Part shown: piece after piece, positions 25,335 to 33,954 of the stretch
Position numbering within the stretch: position 1 is the first letter of the stretch
Layout: every line of letters starts with the position of its first letter
NCBI GenBank assembly: GCA_020161065.1
Contig: JAIUPH010000007.1
Span: 124,001 to 188,000 of the forward strand
Direction: 5' to 3'
DNA length: 64,000 nt
Origin: Pseudomonadota bacterium
GTDB lineage: Bacteria; Pseudomonadota; Gammaproteobacteria; Burkholderiales; Burkholderiaceae_C
Position numbers and translations under genes: made by a program
Notes under the pieces: model-generated
Told to the model about the DNA's origin: nothing
Seen by the model: the letters and a program-made list of their open reading frames with translations, nothing else
Databases searched by the model: none

Positions 25335-26459
25335 TCAGGCCGCGCTGCGTCCCATCCTCATGCGGCGCCGGTACCACTCGTGGAAGTGCTGCATGCCGTC
25401 TTCCATCGGGCTCTGGTACGGGCCCACCTCGTCGTCGCCGCGCTCGTACAGCGCCAGCCGGCCGGCGTCCATGCGCTCGCCGATCTCGTCGTCCTCGATG
25501 CAGGTCTCCATGTAGGCGGCCTGCTCGGCTTCGATGAAATCGCGCTCGAAGGCGGCAATCTCCTCCGGATAGAAGAACTCCACCAGGTTGAGCGTCTTGC
25601 GCGGCCCCTTCGGGAACAGCGACGAGACCACCAGCACGTGCGGGTACCACTCGACCATCACCGTCGGGTAGTAGGTGAGCCAGATCGCGCCATGCTCGGG
25701 CGGCTTGCCGTTGCGAAAGCGCAGCACCGCTTCCTGCCAGCGCTGGTACACCGGCGAGCCCGACTTGCGCAACTGCTCGTGCACGCCCACCGTCTGCACC
25801 GAATGCTCGTTGCCGAACTCCCAGCGCAGGTCGTCGCAGGTGACGAACGAGCCCAGCCCGGGGTGGAACGGCCCGACGTGGTAGTCCTCCAGATAGACCT
25901 CGATGAAGGTCTTCCAGTTGTAATTGCACTCGTGCAGCACCGCCTTCTCGAACACGAAGCCCGAGAAGTCCAGCGCCGACGCCGGCCCCATGGCGCCGAG
26001 GTCGGCGTTGACGTCGCGGCCGTTGCCTTCGAACAGCAGGCCGTGCCAGTTCTGCAGCGCGTAGTTGCGCAGGTTCAGGCACGGGTCCTCGTCGAAGTGC
26101 GGGGCGCCGATCAGGCGGCCGCTCAGGTCGTACGTCCAGCGGTGCAGCGGGCACACCACGTTGGCGCGCGTGTTGCCGCGGCCCTTGAGCATCACGGCCT
26201 GGCGGTGGCGGCAGACGTTGGAGATCAACTCCACGCCGCCGCCGGGCGTGCGCACCAGCGCGCGCCCTTCGCCTTCCTGCGCCAGTGCCAGGTAATCGCC
26301 GACCTCGGGCACGGCCAGTTCGTGCCCCAGGTAGCGCGGACAGGACTCGAAGATGAGCGACTGTTCTTTTCGGAACAGATCCTCATCGAAATAGGTGTTG
26401 ACGGAGAGTTGAGAGCGGCTGCGCTCAAGAGCTTCGAGACTGATGCTCAGGTCAGACAT
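25335..26459 (-). CDS. Rieske 2Fe-2S oxygenase, aromatic-ring-hydroxylating alpha-subunit type
   Basis: ATG 26459 gives 374 residues. The Rieske cluster ligands are C-R-H (about residue 83) and C-P-L-H about 20 residues later. The mononuclear iron site is the NWKTFIEVYLEDYHVGPFH region with two histidines. The C-terminal catalytic domain ends in a basic tail. Relatives include ring-hydroxylating dioxygenases and Rieske demethylases. No reductase or ferredoxin gene is adjacent, so electron donors lie elsewhere. A small hairpin lies between the GGAGG and the ATG. The gene is divergent from xseB-ispA-dxs, a placement I recall from other Burkholderiales. Confidence 0.9.
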   Translation of the reverse strand: MSDLSISLEALERSRSQLSVNTYFDEDLFRKEQSLIFESCPRYLGHELAVPEVGDYLALAQEGEGRALVRTPGGGVELISNVCRHRQAVMLKGRGNTRANVVCPLHRWTYDLSGRLIGAPHFDEDPCLNLRNYALQNWHGLLFEGNGRDVNADLGAMGPASALDFSGFVFEKAVLHECNYNWKTFIEVYLEDYHVGPFHPGLGSFVTCDDLRWEFGNEHSVQTVGVHEQLRKSGSPVYQRWQEAVLRFRNGKPPEHGAIWLTYYPTVMVEWYPHVLVVSSLFPKGPRKTLNLVEFFYPEEIAAFERDFIEAEQAAYMETCIEDDEIGERMDAGRLALYERGDDEVGPYQSPMEDGMQHFHEWYRRRMRMGRSAA

Positions 26460-26473
26460 GATCCGAAAGGATC
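26460..26473 (-). promoter_or_regulatory. Hairpin between Shine-Dalgarno and start of the Rieske gene
   Basis: In the mRNA, GATCC and GGATC pair around a four-base loop between a GGAGG and the ATG. The linear spacing of the GGAGG is 13 bases, too long, and folding would bring it to a normal distance. A translational control role is possible. Confidence 0.4.
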
Positions 26474-26496
26474 CTCCACAGCAGAGTGTCCAAACC

Positions 26497-26558
26497 CCCA
26501 CCCGGTGGCCCTGCGGGTGGGTTCAAAGACCGTTGCCGACACCCGGGGGGCGGCAACG
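26497..26558. repeat. Two adjacent inverted repeats in the Rieske-xseB gap
   Basis: CCCACCC/GGGTGGG (26497-26521) and CGTTGCCG/CGGCAACG (26531-26558) form two GC-rich stem-loops in the 211-base divergent region. They may fold in the leader of either gene or be remnants of a dispersed palindromic element. Confidence 0.45.
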
Positions 26559-26631
26559 GGGGGCGCAGTGTACCCGGCCCCCGACGGGGGGTCCACCGCA
26601 CGGCCATGGGCCGCACGGGCATCGGCGGCGG

Positions 26632-26649
26632 GTCTGACTAAAATCAGAC
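26632..26649 (+). promoter_or_regulatory. Possible xseB promoter with small dyad
   Basis: The arms GTCTGA and TCAGAC flank CTAAAA. The embedded TAAAAT (26639-26644) is a fair -10 hexamer 27 bases before the xseB ATG, with no convincing -35. It is the only AT-rich spot in this gap. Confidence 0.35.
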
Positions 26650-26670
26650 TTTCGCCCTTCCGAAACCCGC

Positions 26671-26901
26671 ATGGCCCGCAGCAGCCCCGTCAAGGAACCC
26701 GCCAGCTACGAACAGGCGCTGGCCGAACTCGACCAGTTGCTGCAGCGCATGGAAGCCGGCCAGTTGCCGCTGGACCAGTTGCTCGACAACTACCGCCGCG
26801 GTGCCGACCTGCTGGCGTTCTGCCGCCAGCGGCTGCAGGTGGTGGAAGAACAGGTCAAGCTGCTGGAAGACGGCCAGCTCAAGGCCTGGCCGCAGGGATG
26901 A
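26671..26901 (+). CDS. xseB: Exodeoxyribonuclease VII small subunit
   Basis: The 76-residue protein has the family pattern [33 protein letters not shown] in its first half (shown here as the diagnostic ELDxLLxxMExGxLPL and YxRG elements), followed by a C-terminal helix with LEDGQL. It is the small helical subunit that binds XseA in exonuclease VII, which digests single-stranded DNA. The large subunit gene is not in the window. The stop overlaps the ispA ATG by four bases (ATGA), and xseB-ispA-dxs is a widespread operon order. Confidence 0.96.
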   Translation: MARSSPVKEPASYEQALAELDQLLQRMEAGQLPLDQLLDNYRRGADLLAFCRQRLQVVEEQVKLLEDGQLKAWPQG

Positions 26902-27839
26902 AGCCCGACGATTTCGACGCCTGGATGCGCCAGGGCCAGGCCGAGGTCGAAGCCGCGCTGCAGGCCTGGGTGCCGGCCGACGCGCCGGCCGGCCTGGGCG
27001 AGGCCATGCGCTACGGCGTGCTCGACGGCGGCAAGCGCTTGCGCCCGTTGCTGGTGCTGGCCGCCTCGCAGGCCACCGGCGGCCTGCCCGCCGCGGCATT
27101 GCGGGCGGCGGTGGCGGTGGAACTGATCCACGCCTACTCGCTGATCCACGACGACATGCCGTGCATGGACAACGACGTGCTGCGCCGGGGCAAGCCCACG
27201 GTGCACGTGCAGTTCGGCCAGGCGCAGGCGATGCTGGCCGGCGACGCGATGCACACGCTGGCTTTCGAGATACTCACCGCGCCGCCGGAGCGCGGCGCCG
27301 GTTGCGATGGTCTCGCGCCGCCGGAGCGCGGCGCCGATTTCGAGATCCCCGCGCCGCTGCAGGCGCGGCTGTGCGGACTGCTGGCGCGCGCCTCGGGCCA
27401 TGCCGGCATGGCCGGCGGCCAGGCCATCGACCTGGCCAGCGTGGGCCTGCCCTTGTCCGAAGCTGCGCTGCGCGACATGCACCGCCGCAAGACCGGCGCG
27501 CTGCTGCTGGCCAGCGTGCAGATGGGCGCGGCCTGCGGCCGTTGCGAGCCGGCGGCCTGGCGCGCACTGGCCGACTACGGCGCCGCCATCGGCATTGCCT
27601 TCCAGGTGGTGGACGACATCCTCGACGTCACGCAGGAATCGCACACGCTGGGCAAGACTGCCGGCAAGGACCAGGACGCCAACAAGCCCACCTACGTGAG
27701 CGTGCTGGGCCTGCAGGCCGCGCGCCGCCACGCCGCCGAGCTGCGCGACCAGGCGCACGCGGCGCTGTCGCGCAGCGGCCTGGCCGACGCCGCGGCGCTG
27801 GCGCTGCTGGCCGACCGCGTGGTCGAGCGCGACAACTGA
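26898..27839 (+). CDS. ispA: Farnesyl diphosphate synthase (geranyltranstransferase)
   Basis: IspA condenses IPP with DMAPP and GPP to make farnesyl diphosphate. The 313-residue protein has GGKRLRP, the first Asp-rich motif D85-D-M-P-C-M-D91, GGQAxDL and the second motif FQVVDDILD followed by GKTAGKDQ. Between residues 127 and 150, where Escherichia coli IspA has a short loop, an in-frame insert contains APPERGA twice. The insert comes from a 36-base repeat unit (27279 onward) with inner GC-rich inverted arms. Catalytic residues are intact. The start overlaps the xseB stop. Confidence 0.95.
   Translation: MKPDDFDAWMRQGQAEVEAALQAWVPADAPAGLGEAMRYGVLDGGKRLRPLLVLAASQATGGLPAAALRAAVAVELIHAYSLIHDDMPCMDNDVLRRGKPTVHVQFGQAQAMLAGDAMHTLAFEILTAPPERGAGCDGLAPPERGADFEIPAPLQARLCGLLARASGHAGMAGGQAIDLASVGLPLSEAALRDMHRRKTGALLLASVQMGAACGRCEPAAWRALADYGAAIGIAFQVVDDILDVTQESHTLGKTAGKDQDANKPTYVSVLGLQAARRHAAELRDQAHAALSRSGLADAAALALLADRVVERDN
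27278..27336 (+). repeat. In-frame direct repeat inside ispA
   Basis: A 23-base sequence at 27278-27300 recurs exactly at 27314-27336. Each copy contains GCGCCGC and GCGGCGC as inverted arms. The period is 36 bases, so the reading frame is kept and APPERGA is encoded twice. Confidence 0.85.
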
Positions 27840-27847
27840 CGACGACG

Positions 27848-29734
27848 ATGACCCCTTCGCTGCTGGAAACCATCGACAGCCCGGCCGACCTGCGCCGGCT
27901 GCCGCGCGCCGAGCTGCCGCGCCTGGCGCAGCAGTTGCGCGACTTCGTGCTGCAAAGCGTCAGCCAGACCGGCGGCCACCTGTCCAGCAACCTGGGCACG
28001 GTGGAGCTGACGATCGCGCTGCACTACGTCTTCAACACGCCGTGGGACCGGCTGGTGTGGGACGTTGGGCACCAGACCTATCCGCACAAGATCCTGACCG
28101 GCCGCCGCGACGGCATGCGCACGCTGCGCCAGTGGGGCGGCATCAGCGGCTTCCCGCGCCGCGACGAGAGCGAGTACGACACCTTCGGCACCGCGCACAG
28201 CTCGACCAGCATCTCCGCCGCGCTGGGCATGGCGCGCGCCGCGCGGCTGAAGGGCGAGGACCGCAAGGCGGTGGCCATCATCGGCGACGGCGCGATGACC
28301 GCCGGCATGGCCTTCGAGGCGCTGAACAACGCCGGCGTGGCGCATGCCGGCGACGCCGCCGACCTGCTGGTGGTGCTCAACGACAACGACATGTCGATCA
28401 GCCCGCCGGTGGGCGCGCTCAACCGCTACCTGGCGCGGCTGCTCAGCGGCAACTTCTACGCCGCCGCGCGCGAAGGCGCCAAGGCGGTGCTGAAGAAGAC
28501 GCCGCTGTTCGAGCTGGCGCGCCGCTTCGAAGAGCACGCCAAGGGCATGGTGGTGCCGAGCACCATCTTCGAGGAGTTCGGCTTTCACTACGTGGGCCCG
28601 ATCGACGGCCACGACCTCGATTCGCTGATCCCCACGCTGGAGAACCTGCGCGCCAAGCGCGGGCCACACTTCTTGCACGTGGTCACCAAGAAGGGCCGCG
28701 GCTACAAGCTGGCCGAGGCCGACCCGGTCAACTACCACGGCCCGGGCAAGTTCGACCCCGCGGTGGGCCTGGTGAAGCCGGCCACGCCGCCCAAGCAGAC
28801 CTTCACCCAGGTGTTCGGCCAGTGGCTATGCGACATGGCCGAGGCCGACCCACGGCTGGTCGGCATCACGCCGGCGATGCGCGAAGGCTCGGGCCTGGTG
28901 GAGTTCCAGCAGCGCTTTCCGCAGCGCTACTTCGACGTCGGCATCGCCGAGCAGCACGCCGTCACCTTTGCCGCCGGGCTGGCCTGCGAAGGGCTGAAGC
29001 CGGTGGTGGCGATCTACAGCACCTTTTTGCAGCGCGGCTACGACCAGTTGATCCACGACGTGGCGATCCAGAACCTGCCGGTGGTCTTCGCGCTCGACCG
29101 CGCCGGGCTGGTCGGCGCCGATGGCGCCACGCATGCCGGCGCCTACGACATCGCCTTCGTGCGCTGCATTCCGAACTGCTCGATGCTGACGCCCAGCGAC
29201 GAGAACGAGTGCCGCCAGGCGCTGACCACGGCGTTCCGCCAGGATCATCCGGTGGCCGTGCGCTACCCGCGCGGCGCCGGCGTCGGCGTGGCCACCGAGG
29301 CGGGATTGAGCGAATGGCCCTGGGGCAAGGGCGTGGTGCGGCGGCGCGGTGCGCGGCTGGCGCTGCTGGCCTTCGGCACCGTGCTGGACCCGGCGCTGGC
29401 GGCGGCCGAGAAGCTCGACGCCACGGTGGTCGACATGCGCTTTGCCAAGCCGCTGGACGAGGCGCTGGTGCTGGAGATCGCGCGCGGCCACGAAGGCCTC
29501 GTCACGATCGAGGAAGGCTGCATCGCCGGCGGCGCCGGCTCGGCCGTCGCCGAATGCCTGGCCGCCGCCGGGCTGGCGGTGCCGCTGCTGCAACTCGGCC
29601 TGCCCGACCGCTTCATCGAGCACGGCGACCCGGCCAAGCTGCTGGCCGCCTGCGGGCTGGACGCCACGGGCATCGAACAATCGATCCGCCAGCGCTTCCA
29701 GCCGCGGCCGGCGCTGGCCGCCGTCAACGCTTGA
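27848..29734 (+). CDS. dxs: 1-deoxy-D-xylulose-5-phosphate synthase
   Basis: Dxs makes DXP from pyruvate and glyceraldehyde 3-phosphate, the first step of the MEP isoprenoid pathway, using thiamine diphosphate. The 628-residue length is normal. Signatures are [25 protein letters not shown], the ThDP motif [18 protein letters not shown] ending NDNDMSI, and the transketolase-like [17 protein letters not shown]. It starts eight bases after the ispA stop, completing an operon that supplies IPP use and synthesis for quinones, carotenoids or hopanoids. Confidence 0.97.
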   Translation: MTPSLLETIDSPADLRRLPRAELPRLAQQLRDFVLQSVSQTGGHLSSNLGTVELTIALHYVFNTPWDRLVWDVGHQTYPHKILTGRRDGMRTLRQWGGISGFPRRDESEYDTFGTAHSSTSISAALGMARAARLKGEDRKAVAIIGDGAMTAGMAFEALNNAGVAHAGDAADLLVVLNDNDMSISPPVGALNRYLARLLSGNFYAAAREGAKAVLKKTPLFELARRFEEHAKGMVVPSTIFEEFGFHYVGPIDGHDLDSLIPTLENLRAKRGPHFLHVVTKKGRGYKLAEADPVNYHGPGKFDPAVGLVKPATPPKQTFTQVFGQWLCDMAEADPRLVGITPAMREGSGLVEFQQRFPQRYFDVGIAEQHAVTFAAGLACEGLKPVVAIYSTFLQRGYDQLIHDVAIQNLPVVFALDRAGLVGADGATHAGAYDIAFVRCIPNCSMLTPSDENECRQALTTAFRQDHPVAVRYPRGAGVGVATEAGLSEWPWGKGVVRRRGARLALLAFGTVLDPALAAAEKLDATVVDMRFAKPLDEALVLEIARGHEGLVTIEEGCIAGGAGSAVAECLAAAGLAVPLLQLGLPDRFIEHGDPAKLLAACGLDATGIEQSIRQRFQPRPALAAVNA

Positions 29735-29822
29735 GACCACCGTTGATTCAAATCGCCTGCACGGTCTCGTGTAATCCCTGCGACGACGCGGCCGCCCGTT
29801 CGGTGCGATCCTTGCCACCCTG

Positions 29823-30614
29823 ATGACCAACCTCACCGACGCCCTGCACATCCCCGACACGCAAAGCGAGCGGGACGAGCGCCACCTGCCGATCCAGCGC
29901 GTCGGCGTCAAGGACGTGCGCTACCCGCTGCAGTTGCGCGTGGCCGGCGCCGTGCAGCAGACCGCGGCGCTGTGGACGCTGGACGTGGCGCTGCCGGCTG
30001 AAGCCAAGGGCACGCACATGTCGCGCTTCGTGGCCTGGCTGGAAGAGAACAGCGCGCCGCTGGATGCCGCGCTGCTGCGCGAGCGCCATGCGCAGATGCT
30101 GTCCAAGCTGCACGCCACCGAAGGCCGCATCGAGGCCGCCTTCTCGTTCTTCATCAAGAAGCGCGCGCCGGTGTCGGGCGTGCAAAGCCTGCTGGACTAC
30201 CAGGGCCGCTGGATCGCCGAGACGCGCGACGGCCGCACGACCGTGTGGGCCGAGGTGGCGGTGCCGGTGAAGAGCCTGTGCCCCTGCTCGAAGGAAATCT
30301 CCGACTACGGCGCGCACAACCAGCGCTCGCTGGTGACGATCCGCGCCGAGCTGCTGCAGCCCATCGAGTGGCACGAGCTGGTGCGCTTCGCCGAGGACGA
30401 GGCCAGCAGCGAGATCTGGCCCATGCTCAAGCGGGCCGACGAGAAGTGGGTGACCGAGCGCGCCTACGAGAACCCGAAGTTCGTCGAAGACCTGGTGCGC
30501 GACGTGGCGTTGCGCCTCAACCAGGAACCGCGGATCGGGCGTTATGCGGTCGACGTCGAGAACTTCGAGTCGATTCACAATCACTCCGCTTACGCCCGCA
30601 TCGAGCGGGCGTAA
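29823..30614 (+). CDS. folE2: GTP cyclohydrolase FolE2
   Basis: FolE2 (type IB) opens GTP to 7,8-dihydroneopterin triphosphate, the first step of folate and preQ0 synthesis, and can work when zinc is scarce. The 263-residue protein has the family segments [17 protein letters not shown] and [23 protein letters not shown], where the CPCS cysteine and adjacent Glu act in catalysis. The last 13 codons lie inside a 65-base direct repeat whose second copy is 124 bases downstream. The 88-base gap after dxs leaves room for its own promoter, but none is clear. Confidence 0.95.
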   Translation: MTNLTDALHIPDTQSERDERHLPIQRVGVKDVRYPLQLRVAGAVQQTAALWTLDVALPAEAKGTHMSRFVAWLEENSAPLDAALLRERHAQMLSKLHATEGRIEAAFSFFIKKRAPVSGVQSLLDYQGRWIAETRDGRTTVWAEVAVPVKSLCPCSKEISDYGAHNQRSLVTIRAELLQPIEWHELVRFAEDEASSEIWPMLKRADEKWVTERAYENPKFVEDLVRDVALRLNQEPRIGRYAVDVENFESIHNHSAYARIERA

Positions 30615-30639
30615 GTCCCGGCTCGTCGAGCCGGGCGCG
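30575..30639 (+). repeat. 65-base direct repeat, copy 1 (overlaps folE2 3' end)
   Basis: This 65-base unit matches 30699-30763 at all but two positions by my alignment. It contains two internal stem-loops: CGCCCGC/GCGGGCG and CCCGGCTC/GAGCCGGG. The folE2 stop codon lies within it. Confidence 0.85.
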
Positions 30640-30668
30640 CCAAAGGCGCGGGAGTGATCGCGGCAACG

Positions 30669-30694
30669 GCTCACATGCCCTTCGGCATGTGAGC
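30669..30694. terminator. Strong hairpin between the two 65-base repeats
   Basis: Perfect 11-base arms GCTCACATGCC and GGCATGTGAGC around a four-base loop lie between the convergent folE2 and DUF481 genes. A short GTTGT follows on the plus strand and CCGTTGCCG on the minus strand. It is probably a bidirectional transcription end or mRNA stabiliser. Confidence 0.55.
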
Positions 30695-30698
30695 GTTG

Positions 30699-30763
30699 TC
30701 ACAATCAATCCGCTAACGCCCGCATCGAGCGGGCGTAAGTCCCGGCTCGTCGAGCCGGGCGCG
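30699..30763 (+). repeat. 65-base direct repeat, copy 2
   Basis: This is the second copy of the unit at 30575-30639, with the same two internal stem-loops. It ends eight bases before the 3' end of the DUF481 gene, so it fills the space between the converging genes. Confidence 0.85.
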
Positions 30764-30771
30764 GCGGCCGA

Positions 30772-31563
30772 TCAGCTGGCGCCGAACTTCACGTTGATGC
30801 CGGTGAAGACGCCGACATCGTTCTTCTTCTGGCCGACCGGCGGCTTGCTGTTGTAGTTGTCGGTCAGGCCCACGGTGAGCTGCATGGTGCTGCTCATCGC
30901 CACGCCCAGGCCGGCGGTGAACTTGGCCAGCTTGGCCTTGTCGCCGCTGAGGCCGGGGTACAGCTCCAGCCGCTGCTTGAAGCTGACGGTGGACGACAGC
31001 TGGTGCGTCGACGCCTCGCCCAGCATCACGCTGGTGCGCGAGAAGCGGTTGTCGGTCTTGCCGGCAATGGTCTGCAGGTCGCCGTACTTGTCGGTGCTGT
31101 AGGCCACGCCGGCCAGCAGGTCGAAGGTGGTCTCGGGCGTGTTGATCAGCTTGTAGCCGAGGCCGGCGGCCAGCGTGCTGCGCAGGTCCAGGTCGGCCAG
31201 CTTGTCGCCTTCCAGGCCCAGCTTGCCGAAGGCGTACAGCCGCGGCGACAGGTTGAAGTCGTACTGCCCGCCCGCCGCCCACTTGTTGGAGGTGGTCTCG
31301 GTCACGCCGCCGTTGCGGCTGCGGCCGTAGTTGGAGTTGATGCCCAGCGTGATCTTGTCGGCCGTGGTGGCGCGCGTCGCGTCGGCGCTGAGCAGCAGCG
31401 CGCGCGTGCTGGTGTTGCCCGAGGTCAGCGAGAAGGCGGCGGCACCATTGCCGCGCCACTGGCCGTCGGTCTTGTCTTCGGCGCGGGCTGCCGGGGCGGC
31501 TGCCAGCAGGGCCACGCCCAGCAAGGCAAGCAGCGAGGGTCGGGCGTCGAATCGATTCGTCAT
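30772..31563 (-). CDS. DUF481 family outer-membrane protein
   Basis: Starting at 31563 the product is 263 residues with a signal peptide (cleavage near ARA-E at about residue 28). The mature part is a run of beta-strands with alternating hydrophobic residues (e.g. GNGAAAFSLTSGNTSTRAL, YKLINTPETTFDLLAGVAY), ending in GINVKFGAS, as in DUF481 proteins that resemble salt-induced outer-membrane proteins. The role is unknown. ATG 31575 is an alternative start. Neither start has a good ribosome site. Confidence 0.85.
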   Translation of the reverse strand: MTNRFDARPSLLALLGVALLAAAPAARAEDKTDGQWRGNGAAAFSLTSGNTSTRALLLSADATRATTADKITLGINSNYGRSRNGGVTETTSNKWAAGGQYDFNLSPRLYAFGKLGLEGDKLADLDLRSTLAAGLGYKLINTPETTFDLLAGVAYSTDKYGDLQTIAGKTDNRFSRTSVMLGEASTHQLSSTVSFKQRLELYPGLSGDKAKLAKFTAGLGVAMSSTMQLTVGLTDNYNSKPPVGQKKNDVGVFTGINVKFGAS

Positions 31564-31654
31564 GCGAAGGTCCATGGAAGTGGAGGAGGGGGACAACTCG
31601 GCGCGCATTCTGGTCAACCGCCCGGGGGCGGCTGCATCGGGCGCGCACGGAAAC

Positions 31655-31679
31655 GCGCGTCAGGGATTTCCCGACGCGC
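31655..31679 (-). terminator. Terminator after the FMN dehydrogenase gene
   Basis: Arms GCGCGTC and GACGCGC, with an inner GGGA/TCCC stem, lie 16 bases after the stop of the minus-strand lldD-like gene. In that direction the stem is followed by GTTT. It fits a short intrinsic terminator. Confidence 0.6.
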
Positions 31680-31694
31680 CGGGGTGCGACTCGC

Positions 31695-32846
31695 TCAGTG
31701 TGGGAAGGTTCCCGGCACCAGGATGGAGCGGTCGACGTCCTGCAACCGGCGGTGACCGCAGAAGGCCATCGTCAGGTCGAGCTCGTTGTGGATGATTTGC
31801 AGCGCCTTGGCGACGCCGGCCTCGCCCATCGCGCCCAGGCCGTAGACCATGGCGCGGCCGATGTAGGTGCCGCGCGCGCCCAGGGCCCAGGCCTTGAGCA
31901 CGTCCTGCCCGCTGCGGATGCCGCCGTCCATGTGGACCTCGATCTTCGAGCCCACCTCGGCGGCGATGGCCGGCAGCGCGTGGATGCTGGATTCGGCGCC
32001 GTCGAGCTGGCGGCCGCCGTGGTTGCTGACGATCAGCGCGTCGGCGCCGCTGTCGGCGGCCAGCCGCGCGTCCTCGACGTCCTGGATGCCCTTGATGATG
32101 AGCTTGCCGCCCCAGCGCTTCTTGATCCACTCGACGTCGCCCCAGTTCAGCCGCGGGTCGAACTGCTGCGCCGTCCAGGCGCCGAGGTTGGAAAGGTCGG
32201 TCACGTCCTTGACGTGGCCGACGATGTTGCCGAACTGGCGCCGGCGCGTGCCGGCCATGCCCAGGCACCAGCGCGGCTTGGTCAGCAGGTTGATGATGTT
32301 GGCCAGCGTCGGCTTGGGCGGCGTGGACAGGCCGTTCTTCAGGTCCTTGTGGCGCTGGCCGAGGATCTGCAGGTCCAGCGTCAGCACCAGCGCGTCGCAG
32401 CCGGCGGCCTTGGCGCGGTCGATCAGCCGCTCGATGAAGTCGCGGTCGCGCATCACGTAGAGCTGGAACCAGAACGGGCCTTTGGTCGCCGCGGCCACGT
32501 CTTCGATCGAGCAGATGCTCATCGTGCTGAGCGTGAAGCGGATGCCGAACTTCTCGGCCGCGCGCGCGGCGAGGATCTCGCCGTCGGCATGCTGCATGCC
32601 GGTCAGCCCGACCGGCGCGATGGCCACCGGCATCTTGCAGTCGATGCCCACCATCGGCGCCGCGGTGCTTCGGTTTTCCAGGTTGACGGCCACGCGCTGG
32701 CGCAACTTGATCGGCTGGAAGTCCGCTTCATTGGCGCGGTAGGTGCTTTCGGTCCAGCTGCCGGTGTCGGCGTAGTCGTAGAACATGCGCGGCACGCGCC
32801 GGCGCGCCAGCTGGCGCAGGTCTTCGATGGTGGTGATGACGGGCAT
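31695..32846 (-). CDS. lldD: FMN-dependent alpha-hydroxy-acid dehydrogenase (L-lactate dehydrogenase type)
   Basis: The 383-residue protein belongs to the family of L-lactate dehydrogenase LldD, mandelate dehydrogenase and glycolate oxidase. It has the APVGLTGMQH segment, FQLYVMRDR, the catalytic-His motif SNHGGRQLDGA, the phosphate-binding DGGIRSGQD and GRAMVYGLGAMGE. It probably oxidises L-lactate or a related 2-hydroxy acid and passes electrons to quinone. A segment near residues 180-215 probably forms the membrane-associating loop. The exact substrate is inferred. Confidence 0.88.
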   Translation of the reverse strand: MPVITTIEDLRQLARRRVPRMFYDYADTGSWTESTYRANEADFQPIKLRQRVAVNLENRSTAAPMVGIDCKMPVAIAPVGLTGMQHADGEILAARAAEKFGIRFTLSTMSICSIEDVAAATKGPFWFQLYVMRDRDFIERLIDRAKAAGCDALVLTLDLQILGQRHKDLKNGLSTPPKPTLANIINLLTKPRWCLGMAGTRRRQFGNIVGHVKDVTDLSNLGAWTAQQFDPRLNWGDVEWIKKRWGGKLIIKGIQDVEDARLAADSGADALIVSNHGGRQLDGAESSIHALPAIAAEVGSKIEVHMDGGIRSGQDVLKAWALGARGTYIGRAMVYGLGAMGEAGVAKALQIIHNELDLTMAFCGHRRLQDVDRSILVPGTFPH

Positions 32847-32908
32847 GGCCGGGGGTTCTCCTCGGCGCCCATGCTAGCGGGGTTGGCGGCCGCTGCCGCC
32901 GCCGGCCC

Positions 32909-33400
32909 TCAACTGCAGCGCGCGCCGCCGCAGCCGGTGATCAGCGCTGGCGGCACTTCGGCGGCCGGCAGCGGTTGCAGCAGCCGGCCCGTGTCGGGGT
33001 CGTAGCCGCGCTCGAGCATCAGCTCGGCCAGCGCGGCGTCCATGGTCTGCGCGTGGACGACGAACCACTTGCCCAGCTCGTCGCTCAGCACGCGGCCCAG
33101 CTCGCGGTCGTCCTTCTCGGCCAGCAGGCGCGGCACCTCGGCCAGCACCTTCAGCACCTGGGCGTGCTGCAGGCTGTGGCAGTTCTGCGCCGCGAAGTCG
33201 ATGTCGGCCATCCAGCGCTCTTCCTGCGCGAAATGGGCTTCGGTGTGGCTTTGCAGCTCGCGCACCAGCGGCAGCAGGTCGCGCGCGGGGTCGGCGGCGG
33301 CCGCGTCGAGTTGCTGCAGCAGCTCGACGAACTCGCGGTGCGTCTGATCCATGCGGGGCTGTTTCAGGGCCAGGGCTTCGGACCAGGCGAGAGCGGTCAT
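32909..33400 (-). CDS. Bacteriohemerythrin
   Basis: The start at 33400 gives 163 residues. The diiron ligand pattern is visible in order: W-S-E-A-L near the start, DQTHREF, HTEAHFAQEERWM (His and Glu), HSLQHAQVL and KWFVVHAQTMD (His and Asp). It binds oxygen in the cytoplasm for supply, storage or sensing. The C-terminal extension (about 135-163) ends in ITGCGGARCS, giving two cysteines absent from the core fold. It is 62 bases from the lactate dehydrogenase-like gene, transcribed in the same direction. Confidence 0.93.
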   Translation of the reverse strand: MTALAWSEALALKQPRMDQTHREFVELLQQLDAAAADPARDLLPLVRELQSHTEAHFAQEERWMADIDFAAQNCHSLQHAQVLKVLAEVPRLLAEKDDRELGRVLSDELGKWFVVHAQTMDAALAELMLERGYDPDTGRLLQPLPAAEVPPALITGCGGARCS

Positions 33401-33498
33401 GACGAGGGCTTGCAGCGGCAGTTGGCGGACCGGCGAGCATACGCCGGCGGCGCCGCGGCCGCGCTTGAGGTGACGCAAGCCTGCCTATCATCGGCGTG

Positions 33499-33939
33499 AT
33501 GGAACGCCCGCCCGACGCCGACCTTCCGGTGGTGGCACCCGCACCCGCATCGGCACCCGCTCCCGCATCGGCGCCGGCCGCCGGCTGGCAGCGCCCGCTG
33601 TGGCTGGCCGCCGGCTGGCTGGCGCTGGCCACCGGCGTGGTGGGCATCTTCCTGCCGGTGCTGCCGACCACGCCCTTCGTGCTGCTGGCGGCCTTCTGCT
33701 TTGCGCGCGGCAGCCCGCGCTGCGAGCGCTGGCTGCTGCGCCACCCGCGCTTCGGGCCCATGGTGCGGGCCTGGCGCGCGCGCCGCGTGATCCCGTTGCG
33801 CGCCAAGCAGCTGGCGTGGACGATGATGGCGCTCAGCTCGGCCTGGGCCTGGTGGACCTTGCCGCCGCGCTGGGGCTGGGTGCCGGCCGCCTGCTGCGCG
33901 GTGACGGCCTTGTGGATGGCGTCGCTGCCGTCGCGCTGA
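33499..33939 (+). CDS. YbaN-like (DUF454) inner-membrane protein
   Basis: ATG 33499 is used; GTG 33496 is an alternative. The 146-residue protein has a Pro/Ala-rich N-terminal leader (PAPASAPAPASAP), then the DUF454 pattern: a first membrane segment with GVVGIFLPVLPTTPFVLLAAFCFARGSPRCERWL and HPRFGPMVRAW, described here as short motifs, then two more hydrophobic segments. The family function is not established. It stands alone between two minus-strand genes. Confidence 0.85.
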   Translation: MERPPDADLPVVAPAPASAPAPASAPAAGWQRPLWLAAGWLALATGVVGIFLPVLPTTPFVLLAAFCFARGSPRCERWLLRHPRFGPMVRAWRARRVIPLRAKQLAWTMMALSSAWAWWTLPPRWGWVPAACCAVTALWMASLPSR

Positions 33940-33954
33940 CCCTCACTTCGAGCG

